DNA from: Gemmataceae bacterium
Lineage (GTDB): Bacteria; Planctomycetota; Planctomycetia; Gemmatales; Gemmataceae
Direction of reading: 5' to 3'
DNA: 29,887 bases
NCBI GenBank assembly: GCA_020847555.1
Contig: JADLBT010000010.1
Span: 1 to 29,887 of the forward strand
In this document: in pieces, positions 14,172 through 21,874 of the stretch
Numbering within the stretch: the first letter of the stretch is position 1
How the letters are laid out: each line of letters opens with the position of its first letter
Notes under the pieces: model-generated
Databases searched by the model: none
The model's input: only the letters and a program-made list of their open reading frames with translations
What the model was told of the DNA's origin: nothing
Made by a program: the position numbers and the translations under genes

Positions 14172-15725
14172 ATGACTGACGACACAACCATCCGTGAGGC
14201 ACTGCGGACCGTCGATCGCCCGTTCCGCTTGCAACGCTCCGGGTCCGCCTGCAAACTCGCGAGCGACGCCGCTGCCGACAGCCCGACCGTGTACGTCCCG
14301 CCCTGCCTGCCGGAAGACCTGGGCGACCCCACGTTCCGGACCGACCACCGCCTGCGCTACGCCTATGTCGCCGGGTCGATGGCGAACGGGATCGCCTCAG
14401 TCGGGCTCGTCGAGGCGCTGGCCCGCGCCGGCCTGCTCGGGTTCTTCGGGGCCGCCGGTCTGCCCGTCGGCCGGGTGGAGGCGGCCATCGACCAGCTGAC
14501 GGCGAGCGTCGGCCATCTGCCGTTCGGCTTCAACCTCATCCACAGTCCCACCGCCCCGGACCTCGAGGCCGCCATCGCCGAGCTGTACTGTCGGCGCGGG
14601 ATCCGGCTGGTCGAGGCGTCCGCGTACCTGGACGTCACCCTGCCGCTGGTCCGATACCGGCTCCACGGTATCCACTGCGGCCCGGACGGCCGGGTCATCA
14701 CTCCCAACCACGTCATCGCGAAGGTGTCCCGCGTCGAGGTGGCGTCGAAGTGCTTCGCCCCGCCGCCCGAGCGCCTGGTCGCCGAACTCGTTCGCCACGG
14801 GAACCTCACCGAGGACCAGGGCCGACTCGCGGCGCGGGTGCCGCTGGCCGCCGACCTGACAGCTGAGGCCGATTCGGCCGGCCACACCGACAACCGGCCG
14901 GCCCTGACGCTGCTGCCGACGTTGCTGGCCCTCCGCGACCGCTTCCAGCGCCAGTACGACTACGCCTGTCCGCTGCGGGTCGGGGCGGCCGGCGGGATCG
15001 CCACGCCGGCCGCGGTGGCGGCAGCGTTCGCGATGGGGGCCGCGTATGTGGTGACCGGATCGATCAACCAGGCGTGCGTCGAGTCCGGCTCGTCGGACGT
15101 TGTCCGGGCGCTGCTCGCCCAGACGGAGCAGGCGGACGTGACGATGGCCCCGGCCGGCGACATGTTCGAGATGGGCGTCAAGGTGCAGGTGCTCAAGCGC
15201 GGCACGTTCTTCCCCATGCGGGCGGCCCGACTGTACGAACTGTACCGGACCCACGACGGCCTGGACGCGCTGCCGGCGGCCGAACGGGCGGCGCTGGAGA
15301 AGAATGTATTCCGGGCTCCGCTGGAGGAGATCTGGGCGCAAACGCGGGTCTTTTTCGCGGAGCGCGATCCGGACCAGATCCGGCGTGCCGAACGCGAGCC
15401 AAAACATAAGATGGCTCTTGTATTTCGCTGGTATCTCGGCCAGTCCTCGCGCTGGGCGAACGCCGGCGAGCCGACGCGCAAGCTCGATTACCAGGTGTGG
15501 TGCGGCCCCGCCATGGGGGCCTTCAACGAATGGGTCAAGGCTTCTCCGCTGGAGGCTCCGGAAAATCGCCGGGTCGTGCCGGTGGCCCTGAACTTGCTCT
15601 ACGGGGCCGCCGTGCTGCTCCGCGCCCAGATGCTCCGCTGCCAGGGTATTCCGATCGCGGTCGATTCGCCGCCGCTCGACCCCGTTGCCCTCGAACAGAG
15701 GCTCTCCCGCCGGCCCGAGATCTAG
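14172..15725 (+). CDS. pfaD: PfaD-family FMN enoyl reductase
   Basis: 517 aa from the ATG at 14172. The frame is open back to an ATG at 14052, but those 40 residues look non-homologous; neither start has a strong ribosome site. The protein is a 2-nitropropane-dioxygenase-like TIM barrel: SMANGIASVGLVEALARAG near the start of the barrel, FGFNLIHSP on a later strand, and the FMN phosphate-binding region VGAAGGIATP ... GAAYVVTGSINQ (about 270-298). The C-terminal part (about 315-505), with DMFEMGVKVQVLKRG and the FFPMRAARLYELY helix, is specific to PfaD proteins of polyunsaturated fatty acid and trans-AT polyketide systems. PfaD acts in trans on ACP-bound enoyl chains, reducing selected double bonds. 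It lies 49 nt before pfaA and is the first gene of the lipid operon. The 126 nt between the permease stop and this ATG hold only short GC palindromes. Confidence 0.9.
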   Translation: MTDDTTIREALRTVDRPFRLQRSGSACKLASDAAADSPTVYVPPCLPEDLGDPTFRTDHRLRYAYVAGSMANGIASVGLVEALARAGLLGFFGAAGLPVGRVEAAIDQLTASVGHLPFGFNLIHSPTAPDLEAAIAELYCRRGIRLVEASAYLDVTLPLVRYRLHGIHCGPDGRVITPNHVIAKVSRVEVASKCFAPPPERLVAELVRHGNLTEDQGRLAARVPLAADLTAEADSAGHTDNRPALTLLPTLLALRDRFQRQYDYACPLRVGAAGGIATPAAVAAAFAMGAAYVVTGSINQACVESGSSDVVRALLAQTEQADVTMAPAGDMFEMGVKVQVLKRGTFFPMRAARLYELYRTHDGLDALPAAERAALEKNVFRAPLEEIWAQTRVFFAERDPDQIRRAEREPKHKMALVFRWYLGQSSRWANAGEPTRKLDYQVWCGPAMGAFNEWVKASPLEAPENRRVVPVALNLLYGAAVLLRAQMLRCQGIPIAVDSPPLDPVALEQRLSRRPEI

Positions 15726-15762
15726 CTGACGACCGACCCGCCGGCGGCCCGCAGTCGTTGAC

Positions 15763-15777
15763 GAGGAGCACGGTTTG
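15763..15777 (+). promoter_or_regulatory. Ribosome binding site fixing the TTG start of pfaA
   Basis: GAGGAG (15763-15768) lies 6 nt before TTG at 15775. No ATG or GTG is available between this site and the ketosynthase domain, which begins about 13 residues in, so TTG is the likely start. Confidence 0.75.
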
Positions 15778-18700
15778 AACAGTGCCGCGACCGAGAATAA
15801 CCCCGGCGCCCGTCTGGCGATCGTTGGGGTCGGCTGTCTCTTCCCCGGGGCCGACGGGCTGCGCGCCTACTGGGCCAACATCTGCAACCGCGTCGATGCC
15901 ATCCGCGACGTCCCGCCGTCTCACTGGTCCGCCGCCGACTACCTCGACCCCGATCCGAAGGCGCCGGACCGAGTGTACGCCGCGCGCGGCGGCTTCCTCG
16001 ACCCGATCGCGTTCCCACCCGGACTGTACGGCATCGCCCCCAACAACCTCGAAGCGACCGATACGTCCCAGCTCCTGGCCCTCGTCGCCGCCCGCGAGGC
16101 TCTGCTCGACGCCGGCTACCAGGCGTTCCCGGACGACCCAGCGGACGGACTGCGGCCCCTCGACCGGCGCCGCGTCGCCGTCGTCCTCGGCGTCACCGGC
16201 ACCCTGGAGCTGGTGATCCCGCTCGGAGCCCGTCTCGGCCACCCACTCTGGCGGCGCGCTCTGCGCGAGGCCGGCGTGGACGGCGCCACCGCCGAGGATG
16301 TCGTCCGACGCATCGCCGACGGGTATGTCGGCTGGCAGGAGAACTCCTTCCCAGGACTGCTCGGCAACGTCGTCGCCGGCCGCGTCGCCAACCGCCTCGA
16401 CCTCGGCGGGACGAACTGCGTGGTAGATGCGGCATGCGCCAGCTCCCTCGGCGCCCTGCACCTGGCATGCCTGGAACTGACCGCCGGCCGGGCCGACGTG
16501 GTCGTCACCGGGGGCGTGGACACGTTCAACGACGTGTTCATGTACTCGTGCTTCAGCAAGACCCCGGCCCTGTCGCCGACCGGCAGCGCGCGGCCGTTCG
16601 ACGCGGATGCCGATGGCACGACCCTCGGCGAGGGGCTGGGGGTGGTCGTCCTGAAGCGGCTGGCCGACGCCGAGCGCGACGGCGATCGAGTGTACGCGGT
16701 GGTGCGCGGCGTCGGGTCATCGAGCGACGGCAAGGGGAACGCGGTCTACGCGCCGAAGGCAGCCGGGCAGGTCGCGGCGCTGCGGCGGGCGTACGAACTG
16801 GCGGGCATTGATCCCGAGACGGTCGAGCTGGTCGAGGCCCACGGCACCGGGACGCGGGTCGGGGACGCGACCGAGGTGGAGGCGCTGACCGAGGTGTATC
16901 GCCAGGGCGGGCGCTCCAGGCCGTGGTGCGCTCTCGGGTCGGTGAAGTCGCAGATCGGCCACACGAAGGCGGCGGCCGGGGCCGCGGGGCTGATCAAGGC
17001 GGCGGCCGCGCTGTACCACAAGGTGCTGCCGCCGACGATCAAGGTGACGCGGCCGACCGACGCCTTGCGTGCCGACGGATCGCCCTTCTACGTCAACGCG
17101 GACAGGCGGCCGTGGCTACCGTCGGCCTCCCCGCGTCGGGCGGCCGTCAGCTCGTTCGGGTTCGGCGGGAGTAACTATCACTGCATACTGGAAGAAGGAA
17201 ACTCCGAAAAGGAGGCGATTGACTGGGACGGCACGGTGCAGCTTGTCGCTGTGTCGGCCGACACCGCCGCGGACGTGGCGCGCGACCTGGCAGCGTGGCC
17301 GGACGGCCTGCCGTGGGCCGAGGTGTGCGCGCGGGCGGTGCAGTCCCGCGCCGCGTTCGACCCGCGCCGAGCCCACCGCCTTCTCCTCGTCGTCGAGCGC
17401 GACCGGACCGACCTGCGACGGCTGCTCGAGTCCGCGCTGGCCCTGGTCCGCCGGGGACCGGGCCAGACGCCGGACGGGGCGTGCTACGGCGTCGGGGCGG
17501 CGCCCGGGGCGCTGGCAGTTCTGTTCCCCGGGCAGGGTGCCCAGTACCCCGGCATGCTCCGCGACCTTATGTGCCGGTTCCCGGTGGCGTTCGCGGAACT
17601 CGTCGAGGCCGACCGCAGCTTCGCAGGGGCGCCGCGCCTGGCGGACCGGATCTATCCTCCCGCCGCGTTCACTCCCGAAGTCCGGGCGGCCCAGGAGGCG
17701 GCGCTGAAGGCCACCGAGATTGCCCAGTCCGCGCTCGGGGCGGTCAGCCTGGCGGCCCTGCGAGTGCTGGAGGCGTTCGACGTGCGGCCCAACGCGGCCG
17801 CCGGGCACAGCTACGGCGAACTCGTCGCTCTGTGTGCCGCCGGGCGGCTGACGTCCGCTGAGTTGCACGAACTGTCCCGGGAGCGCGGGCGGGTTCTTGC
17901 TGCCGCGAGCGCCGGTCCGGCCGGCTCGATGCTCGCCGTCTCGGCCCCGGCGGAGACGATCCAGGAGGTGCTGCGCGCGGAGGCTCTTGACCTGGTCATG
18001 GCCAACCGCAATGCGCCGGCCCAGACCGTGCTGTCCGGGACGACCGCCGAGATCGAGCGGGCAGCGGCGGCGCTGGCGACGCGCCAGGTCCGGGCGCAGC
18101 GGCTGGCGGTGGCGGCGGCGTTCCACAGCCCGCTGGTCGCCGGTGCGGAAGCGCCGTTCCGGGCCGTCGTCGCGACCAGCCCCTTTCCGGCCGGGCGGTT
18201 CTCCGTGTTCGCCAACAGCACGGCCGAGCCGTATCCCGAGGATCCCGAGACCGCGCGCGACCTGCTCGCCGGCCAGCTGACCCGCCCGGTCGAGTGGGTC
18301 GGGACGGTGGAAAACCTGTACGCGGCCGGCGTCCGCACCCTCGTCGAGGTCGGGCCGGGAGCGCGGCTGACCGGCCTCGTCGCGGCCACCCTTCAGGACA
18401 AACCCCACGTCGCCATCGCGCTCGACGCCTCCAACGGTGCGCACGCCGGCCCTTACGACCTGGCGCTCCTCCTCGCCCGACTCGCGGCCCTCGGCCATGC
18501 CGTCCGCCTCGGCGACTGGGATCCCCAGGCGGCCGGCCGGGCCAGGCGGCCGGAGGAGGGCGGCTTTACCGTCGCGCTCACCGGGGCCAACCACGTCAAG
18601 CCGCGGCCGGCGTCGGCCCCTGCCGCGCCGCCAGCGGCCACTCCGCCCGCACCCGAGCCGCACACTCAACGCAACGGAACCTCGGTTCATCCGATGAATA

Positions 18701-21700
18701 ACGGCACGCCTCCCTCCCTCGCCGCGTCCGCCCACTCCAACGGCAGCCCGCCGTCAGTCACGGCTCCTGCCGCAGCGGCGCTTCCGCCCGCGCCAGTCCT
18801 GGACGGGAGCGCCGTCGCGCAGGCACTGCAGGTCAGCCGCGAGAGCATGGCGGTCCTGCAGCGCTTGCACGAGCAGACGGCCCAGCTGCACCGCCAGTTC
18901 CTCGAAGGCCAGGAGTCGGCCCAGCGGACCCTGCACATGCTGGTCGAGCAGCAGCAACGCCTCCTGCTCGCCTCGCTCGGATTGCCTGCCCCCGGCCCGG
19001 CAGCCCTTCTCGTCGCACAGGCGCCCGCCGCGCCGCTCGCCCTGCCCGAGTTGCCCCCGCCCGTCGCGCTGCGCCCTCCGGCCATTTCGGAGGCGCGGCC
19101 GACTCCACCGCCAGCCCCGCCGCCAGAGGAGGAAGCGCCCGCCCCTCCGGCCGCAACCAGCAACGAGCGCGTGGTCGCCGTCCTGATCGAGGTGGTGGCC
19201 GAGAAGACGGGGTATCCCGGCGAGATGCTCGAACTTGACATGGCAATGGACGCCGATCTCGGGATCGACTCGATCAAGCGCGTCGAGATCCTGTCGGCCC
19301 TGCAGGAGCGCCTGCCCGAGGCGCCCGCCGTCAAGCCGGAACACCTGGGGACACTGATCACGCTCCGCCACATCGCCGTGTTCCTGGCCGGGGGCCGGGA
19401 TACTGAACCTCCCAGGTCCGTGGACACCACTCCCTCTGCTCTCCCCTCTCCCCCCCCAGAAGGAGAGGGAAGCAAGGCGCAACCGGCCCCCTCTCCGGTT
19501 GGGGAATTGCTGGAGCGGAGCATCCTGCACGCAGTGCCCCTGCGTCCCGCGGCACCCCGCCCTGCACTGGCCCTGCCGCCGGACGCGGAGATCTGGGTTA
19601 CCGCCGATGACCGCGCCTTCGCCGGCGCCGTCGAGCACGAGTTGCGGAAACGCGGCCACCGCCTGCGGCTGCTGCCGTGCGCCGCGGCGGTCAGTGAGCC
19701 CCTGCCCCAGGCACTGCGCGGTCTGGTCCTCATCGCTCCGCCTGTGCCGTCGGACGAGTTCCTCGCGAATGCCCTGCTTGCACTGCGGCACGTCGCTCCC
19801 GGGCTGCGTCGGGCCGGCAAGGACGGTGGCGCGCTCCTCGCGACGGTCGCCCGCCTCGATGGCGCGTTCGGGCTGCACGGTTTCGACGAGGGGGTTGACC
19901 CGGTCGCGGCGGGGCTGGCCGGGTTCGCCAAGACGGCTGGCCACGAATGGCCGGAGGTTACCTGCCGCGCGTTCGACGTGAGCCGCGACTGGGCCGAACC
20001 GGGAGTCGCCGCCGCACTGGTCGAGGAGTTGCTGCACGCCGGCCCCCCCGAGGTCGGGCTGTCGCGGGGCGGCCGAGTGGAGCTGGAACTCACCCGAGAA
20101 CCGACGCCGACCCCGACCGCCGAGCCGCCGCTGTACCCGGGCGACGTGGTGGTGATTTCCGGCGGCGCGCGCGGGGTCACGGCCGAGGCGGCGGTCGCGC
20201 TGGCGAGGGCGTTTCGCCCGACCCTTGTGCTGCTCGGCCGCAGTCCCGAGCCGCAGCCCGAGCCCGCGTCGCTGGCCCCCTGTCTCACTGAGGCGGACCT
20301 GAAACGAGAGCTGGCGGCCCGCTCCCCCGGCGCCTCCCCGAGGGAGATCGGTGAGCAGTGCCGCCAGATCCTCGCCGCGCGCGAGGTGCGGCAGACACGC
20401 GCCCGGCTGGAGGCGATTGGGGCCAGCGTTCTTTATCGGAGCGTCGATATCCGCGATTCCGCCAGCCTGGCGCGCGTGCTGGAGCAGGTGCGGCGCGAGG
20501 CCGGGCCGATTCGCGTCGTCGTCCACGGGGCCGGCGTGCTGGCGGATGCCCTGATCGCGGACAAGACGGCCGAGCAGTTCGACCGGGTGTACGGCACCAA
20601 GGTGAACGGATTGCGGGCACTGCTGGCGGCGACGGCCGGGGACGACCTGCGCGCGCTCGTCCTGTTTTCCTCGACAACGGGGCGGTTCGGCCGGGTCGGG
20701 CAGGCCGACTACGCCGCCGCCAACGAGGTTCTCAACAAGCTCGCCCAGCGCGAGGCCCGGCGCCGACCCGGGTGCCGCGTGGTCGCCGTCAACTGGGGAC
20801 CGTGGGACGGCGGCATGGTGACGCCGGCACTGCGGAAGGTGTTCGAGGCGGAAGGGGTGGGGCTGATCGCGCCCGCGGCCGGCGCCGACTTCCTCGTGCG
20901 CGAGCTGAGCGCCCCCCCAGGCGGTCCGGTCGAGGTGGTCGTGGTCGCCGGTGGGCTGCCCGCGGCGCGACAGCCGAGGCCGGCCCCTGGCGCGCAGCTG
21001 GCGCCGGCGTTTGAGTGTGTCCTCGACCCGGCGGACCATCCGGTTTTGGCGTCGCACGTCCTCGACGGCCGCCCGGTGCTGCCAGCGGCGCTGACCCTCG
21101 AATGGCTGGCGCACGGGGCGCTGCACGAAAACCCCGGGCTGGTGTTCCACGGCTGCGACGATCTGCGCATCCTCCAGGGCGTCATCCTCGCCGACGCCGC
21201 CGCGCCACGCCTGCGCGTGGCGGCCGGCAAGGCGGTCAAGCGGGACGGCTTCCTCGTCGCGCCGGCCGAACTGTGCGGGGTCCGGGCGGACGGGCGCGAG
21301 GTGACGCACGCGCGGGCCGACATCGTCCTCGCCGCCGGACTGCCGCCGGCTCCCGAGCCGCACCTGACCGCGTCCGCTCGGCCGTACCCGCAGTCGGTGG
21401 CCGAGGTATACGGCGACCTGCTGTTCCACGGGCCGGAATTGCAGGGCATCGAGCAGGTTCTCGGGTGTGACGCGAACGGCATCGCGGCGGCGGTACGCAC
21501 CGCCCCGCCTCCGCCGGCCTGGGTCCGCCACGCGCTCCGGCAGAAGTGGCTCGCCGACCCACTCGTCCTCGATTGTGGATTTCAGCTGCTCATCCTCTGG
21601 ACCTTCGCGCAGCGCGGCGTGGGTTCGCTCCCGTGCCGGGTCGGCCGCTACCGCCAGTATTGCCGGACCTTCCCGCCGGGTTCGGTCCATGTCGTCGCGC

Positions 21701-21861
21701 GAGTGACGCACGCCACCGACCTGCACGCGCTCGCCGACCTGGAATTCCTCGACGAGGTCGGCCGCGTTCTTGCCCGCCTGGACAGCTGCGAGTGCGTCCT
21801 CGACGCGGCCCTCGCGCGGGCGTTCCGCCGCAACCGCGTCGCCCCGGTCGCCACGTCGTGA
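15775..21861 (+). CDS. pfaA: PfaA-like synthase: KS-AT-ACP-KR-DH
   Basis: 2028 aa, TTG start. Domains in order: ketosynthase (about 13-475) with Cys221 (DAACASS), His356 (VEAHGTG) and His396 (QIGHTK); malonyl-type acyltransferase (about 580-880) with FPGQGAQ, Ser679 in GHSYGE and His784 in AFHSP; a Pro/Ala linker with a helical, coiled-coil-like Gln/Glu/Leu-rich segment (about 1011-1067); one acyl carrier protein (about 1132-1206) with Ser1166 in LGIDSIK, the form typical of Pfa carriers; ketoreductase (structural part about 1245-1450, catalytic part about 1452-1728) with SGGARGVTAE, Ser1633 and Tyr1646; and a polyketide-type dehydratase (about 1746-2022) with His1761 (HVLDGRPVLP) and Asp1933. 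The order is that of PfaA of omega-3 synthases, which normally carry five to nine ACPs; here there is one. A palindromic repeat is embedded between ACP and KR. It loads malonyl-CoA and extends and reduces the chain with PfaC and PfaD. Confidence 0.93.
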   Translation: MNSAATENNPGARLAIVGVGCLFPGADGLRAYWANICNRVDAIRDVPPSHWSAADYLDPDPKAPDRVYAARGGFLDPIAFPPGLYGIAPNNLEATDTSQLLALVAAREALLDAGYQAFPDDPADGLRPLDRRRVAVVLGVTGTLELVIPLGARLGHPLWRRALREAGVDGATAEDVVRRIADGYVGWQENSFPGLLGNVVAGRVANRLDLGGTNCVVDAACASSLGALHLACLELTAGRADVVVTGGVDTFNDVFMYSCFSKTPALSPTGSARPFDADADGTTLGEGLGVVVLKRLADAERDGDRVYAVVRGVGSSSDGKGNAVYAPKAAGQVAALRRAYELAGIDPETVELVEAHGTGTRVGDATEVEALTEVYRQGGRSRPWCALGSVKSQIGHTKAAAGAAGLIKAAAALYHKVLPPTIKVTRPTDALRADGSPFYVNADRRPWLPSASPRRAAVSSFGFGGSNYHCILEEGNSEKEAIDWDGTVQLVAVSADTAADVARDLAAWPDGLPWAEVCARAVQSRAAFDPRRAHRLLLVVERDRTDLRRLLESALALVRRGPGQTPDGACYGVGAAPGALAVLFPGQGAQYPGMLRDLMCRFPVAFAELVEADRSFAGAPRLADRIYPPAAFTPEVRAAQEAALKATEIAQSALGAVSLAALRVLEAFDVRPNAAAGHSYGELVALCAAGRLTSAELHELSRERGRVLAAASAGPAGSMLAVSAPAETIQEVLRAEALDLVMANRNAPAQTVLSGTTAEIERAAAALATRQVRAQRLAVAAAFHSPLVAGAEAPFRAVVATSPFPAGRFSVFANSTAEPYPEDPETARDLLAGQLTRPVEWVGTVENLYAAGVRTLVEVGPGARLTGLVAATLQDKPHVAIALDASNGAHAGPYDLALLLARLAALGHAVRLGDWDPQAAGRARRPEEGGFTVALTGANHVKPRPASAPAAPPAATPPAPEPHTQRNGTSVHPMNNGTPPSLAASAHSNGSPPSVTAPAAAALPPAPVLDGSAVAQALQVSRESMAVLQRLHEQTAQLHRQFLEGQESAQRTLHMLVEQQQRLLLASLGLPAPGPAALLVAQAPAAPLALPELPPPVALRPPAISEARPTPPPAPPPEEEAPAPPAATSNERVVAVLIEVVAEKTGYPGEMLELDMAMDADLGIDSIKRVEILSALQERLPEAPAVKPEHLGTLITLRHIAVFLAGGRDTEPPRSVDTTPSALPSPPPEGEGSKAQPAPSPVGELLERSILHAVPLRPAAPRPALALPPDAEIWVTADDRAFAGAVEHELRKRGHRLRLLPCAAAVSEPLPQALRGLVLIAPPVPSDEFLANALLALRHVAPGLRRAGKDGGALLATVARLDGAFGLHGFDEGVDPVAAGLAGFAKTAGHEWPEVTCRAFDVSRDWAEPGVAAALVEELLHAGPPEVGLSRGGRVELELTREPTPTPTAEPPLYPGDVVVISGGARGVTAEAAVALARAFRPTLVLLGRSPEPQPEPASLAPCLTEADLKRELAARSPGASPREIGEQCRQILAAREVRQTRARLEAIGASVLYRSVDIRDSASLARVLEQVRREAGPIRVVVHGAGVLADALIADKTAEQFDRVYGTKVNGLRALLAATAGDDLRALVLFSSTTGRFGRVGQADYAAANEVLNKLAQREARRRPGCRVVAVNWGPWDGGMVTPALRKVFEAEGVGLIAPAAGADFLVRELSAPPGGPVEVVVVAGGLPAARQPRPAPGAQLAPAFECVLDPADHPVLASHVLDGRPVLPAALTLEWLAHGALHENPGLVFHGCDDLRILQGVILADAAAPRLRVAAGKAVKRDGFLVAPAELCGVRADGREVTHARADIVLAAGLPPAPEPHLTASARPYPQSVAEVYGDLLFHGPELQGIEQVLGCDANGIAAAVRTAPPPPAWVRHALRQKWLADPLVLDCGFQLLILWTFAQRGVGSLPCRVGRYRQYCRTFPPGSVHVVARVTHATDLHALADLEFLDEVGRVLARLDSCECVLDAALARAFRRNRVAPVATS
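19434..19505 (+). repeat. Palindromic repeat inside pfaA (ACP-KR linker)
   Basis: The C-rich arm CTCTCCCCTCTCC... and the opposed GGAGAGGGA (19434-19475), then CCGGCCCCCTCTCC-GGTT-GGGGA (19482-19505), match the intergenic element at 5562-5642. It is read in frame as a Pro/Ser/Gly/Glu peptide (for example LPSPPPEGEGS), residues about 1219-1244, just after the ACP and before the KR structural part. It is a degraded copy compared with those in pfaC. Confidence 0.65.
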
Positions 21862-21874
21862 GGCCCCAACCGTG
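21860..21874 (+). promoter_or_regulatory. Ribosome binding site fixing the GTG start of pfaC
   Basis: GAGG (21860-21863) overlaps the pfaA TGA stop (21859-21861) and lies 8 nt before GTG at 21872. The ketosynthase begins directly after it (ERIAIVGMGG). An in-frame ATG at 21770 would only read through the end of pfaA in another frame. The overlap suggests translational coupling. Confidence 0.7.

Noticed and set aside
11115..14348. Minus-strand open frame of 1077 codons opposite the phosphatase and permease
   Set aside because: Composition-driven antisense frame; the plus strand has PP2C motifs and permease helices.
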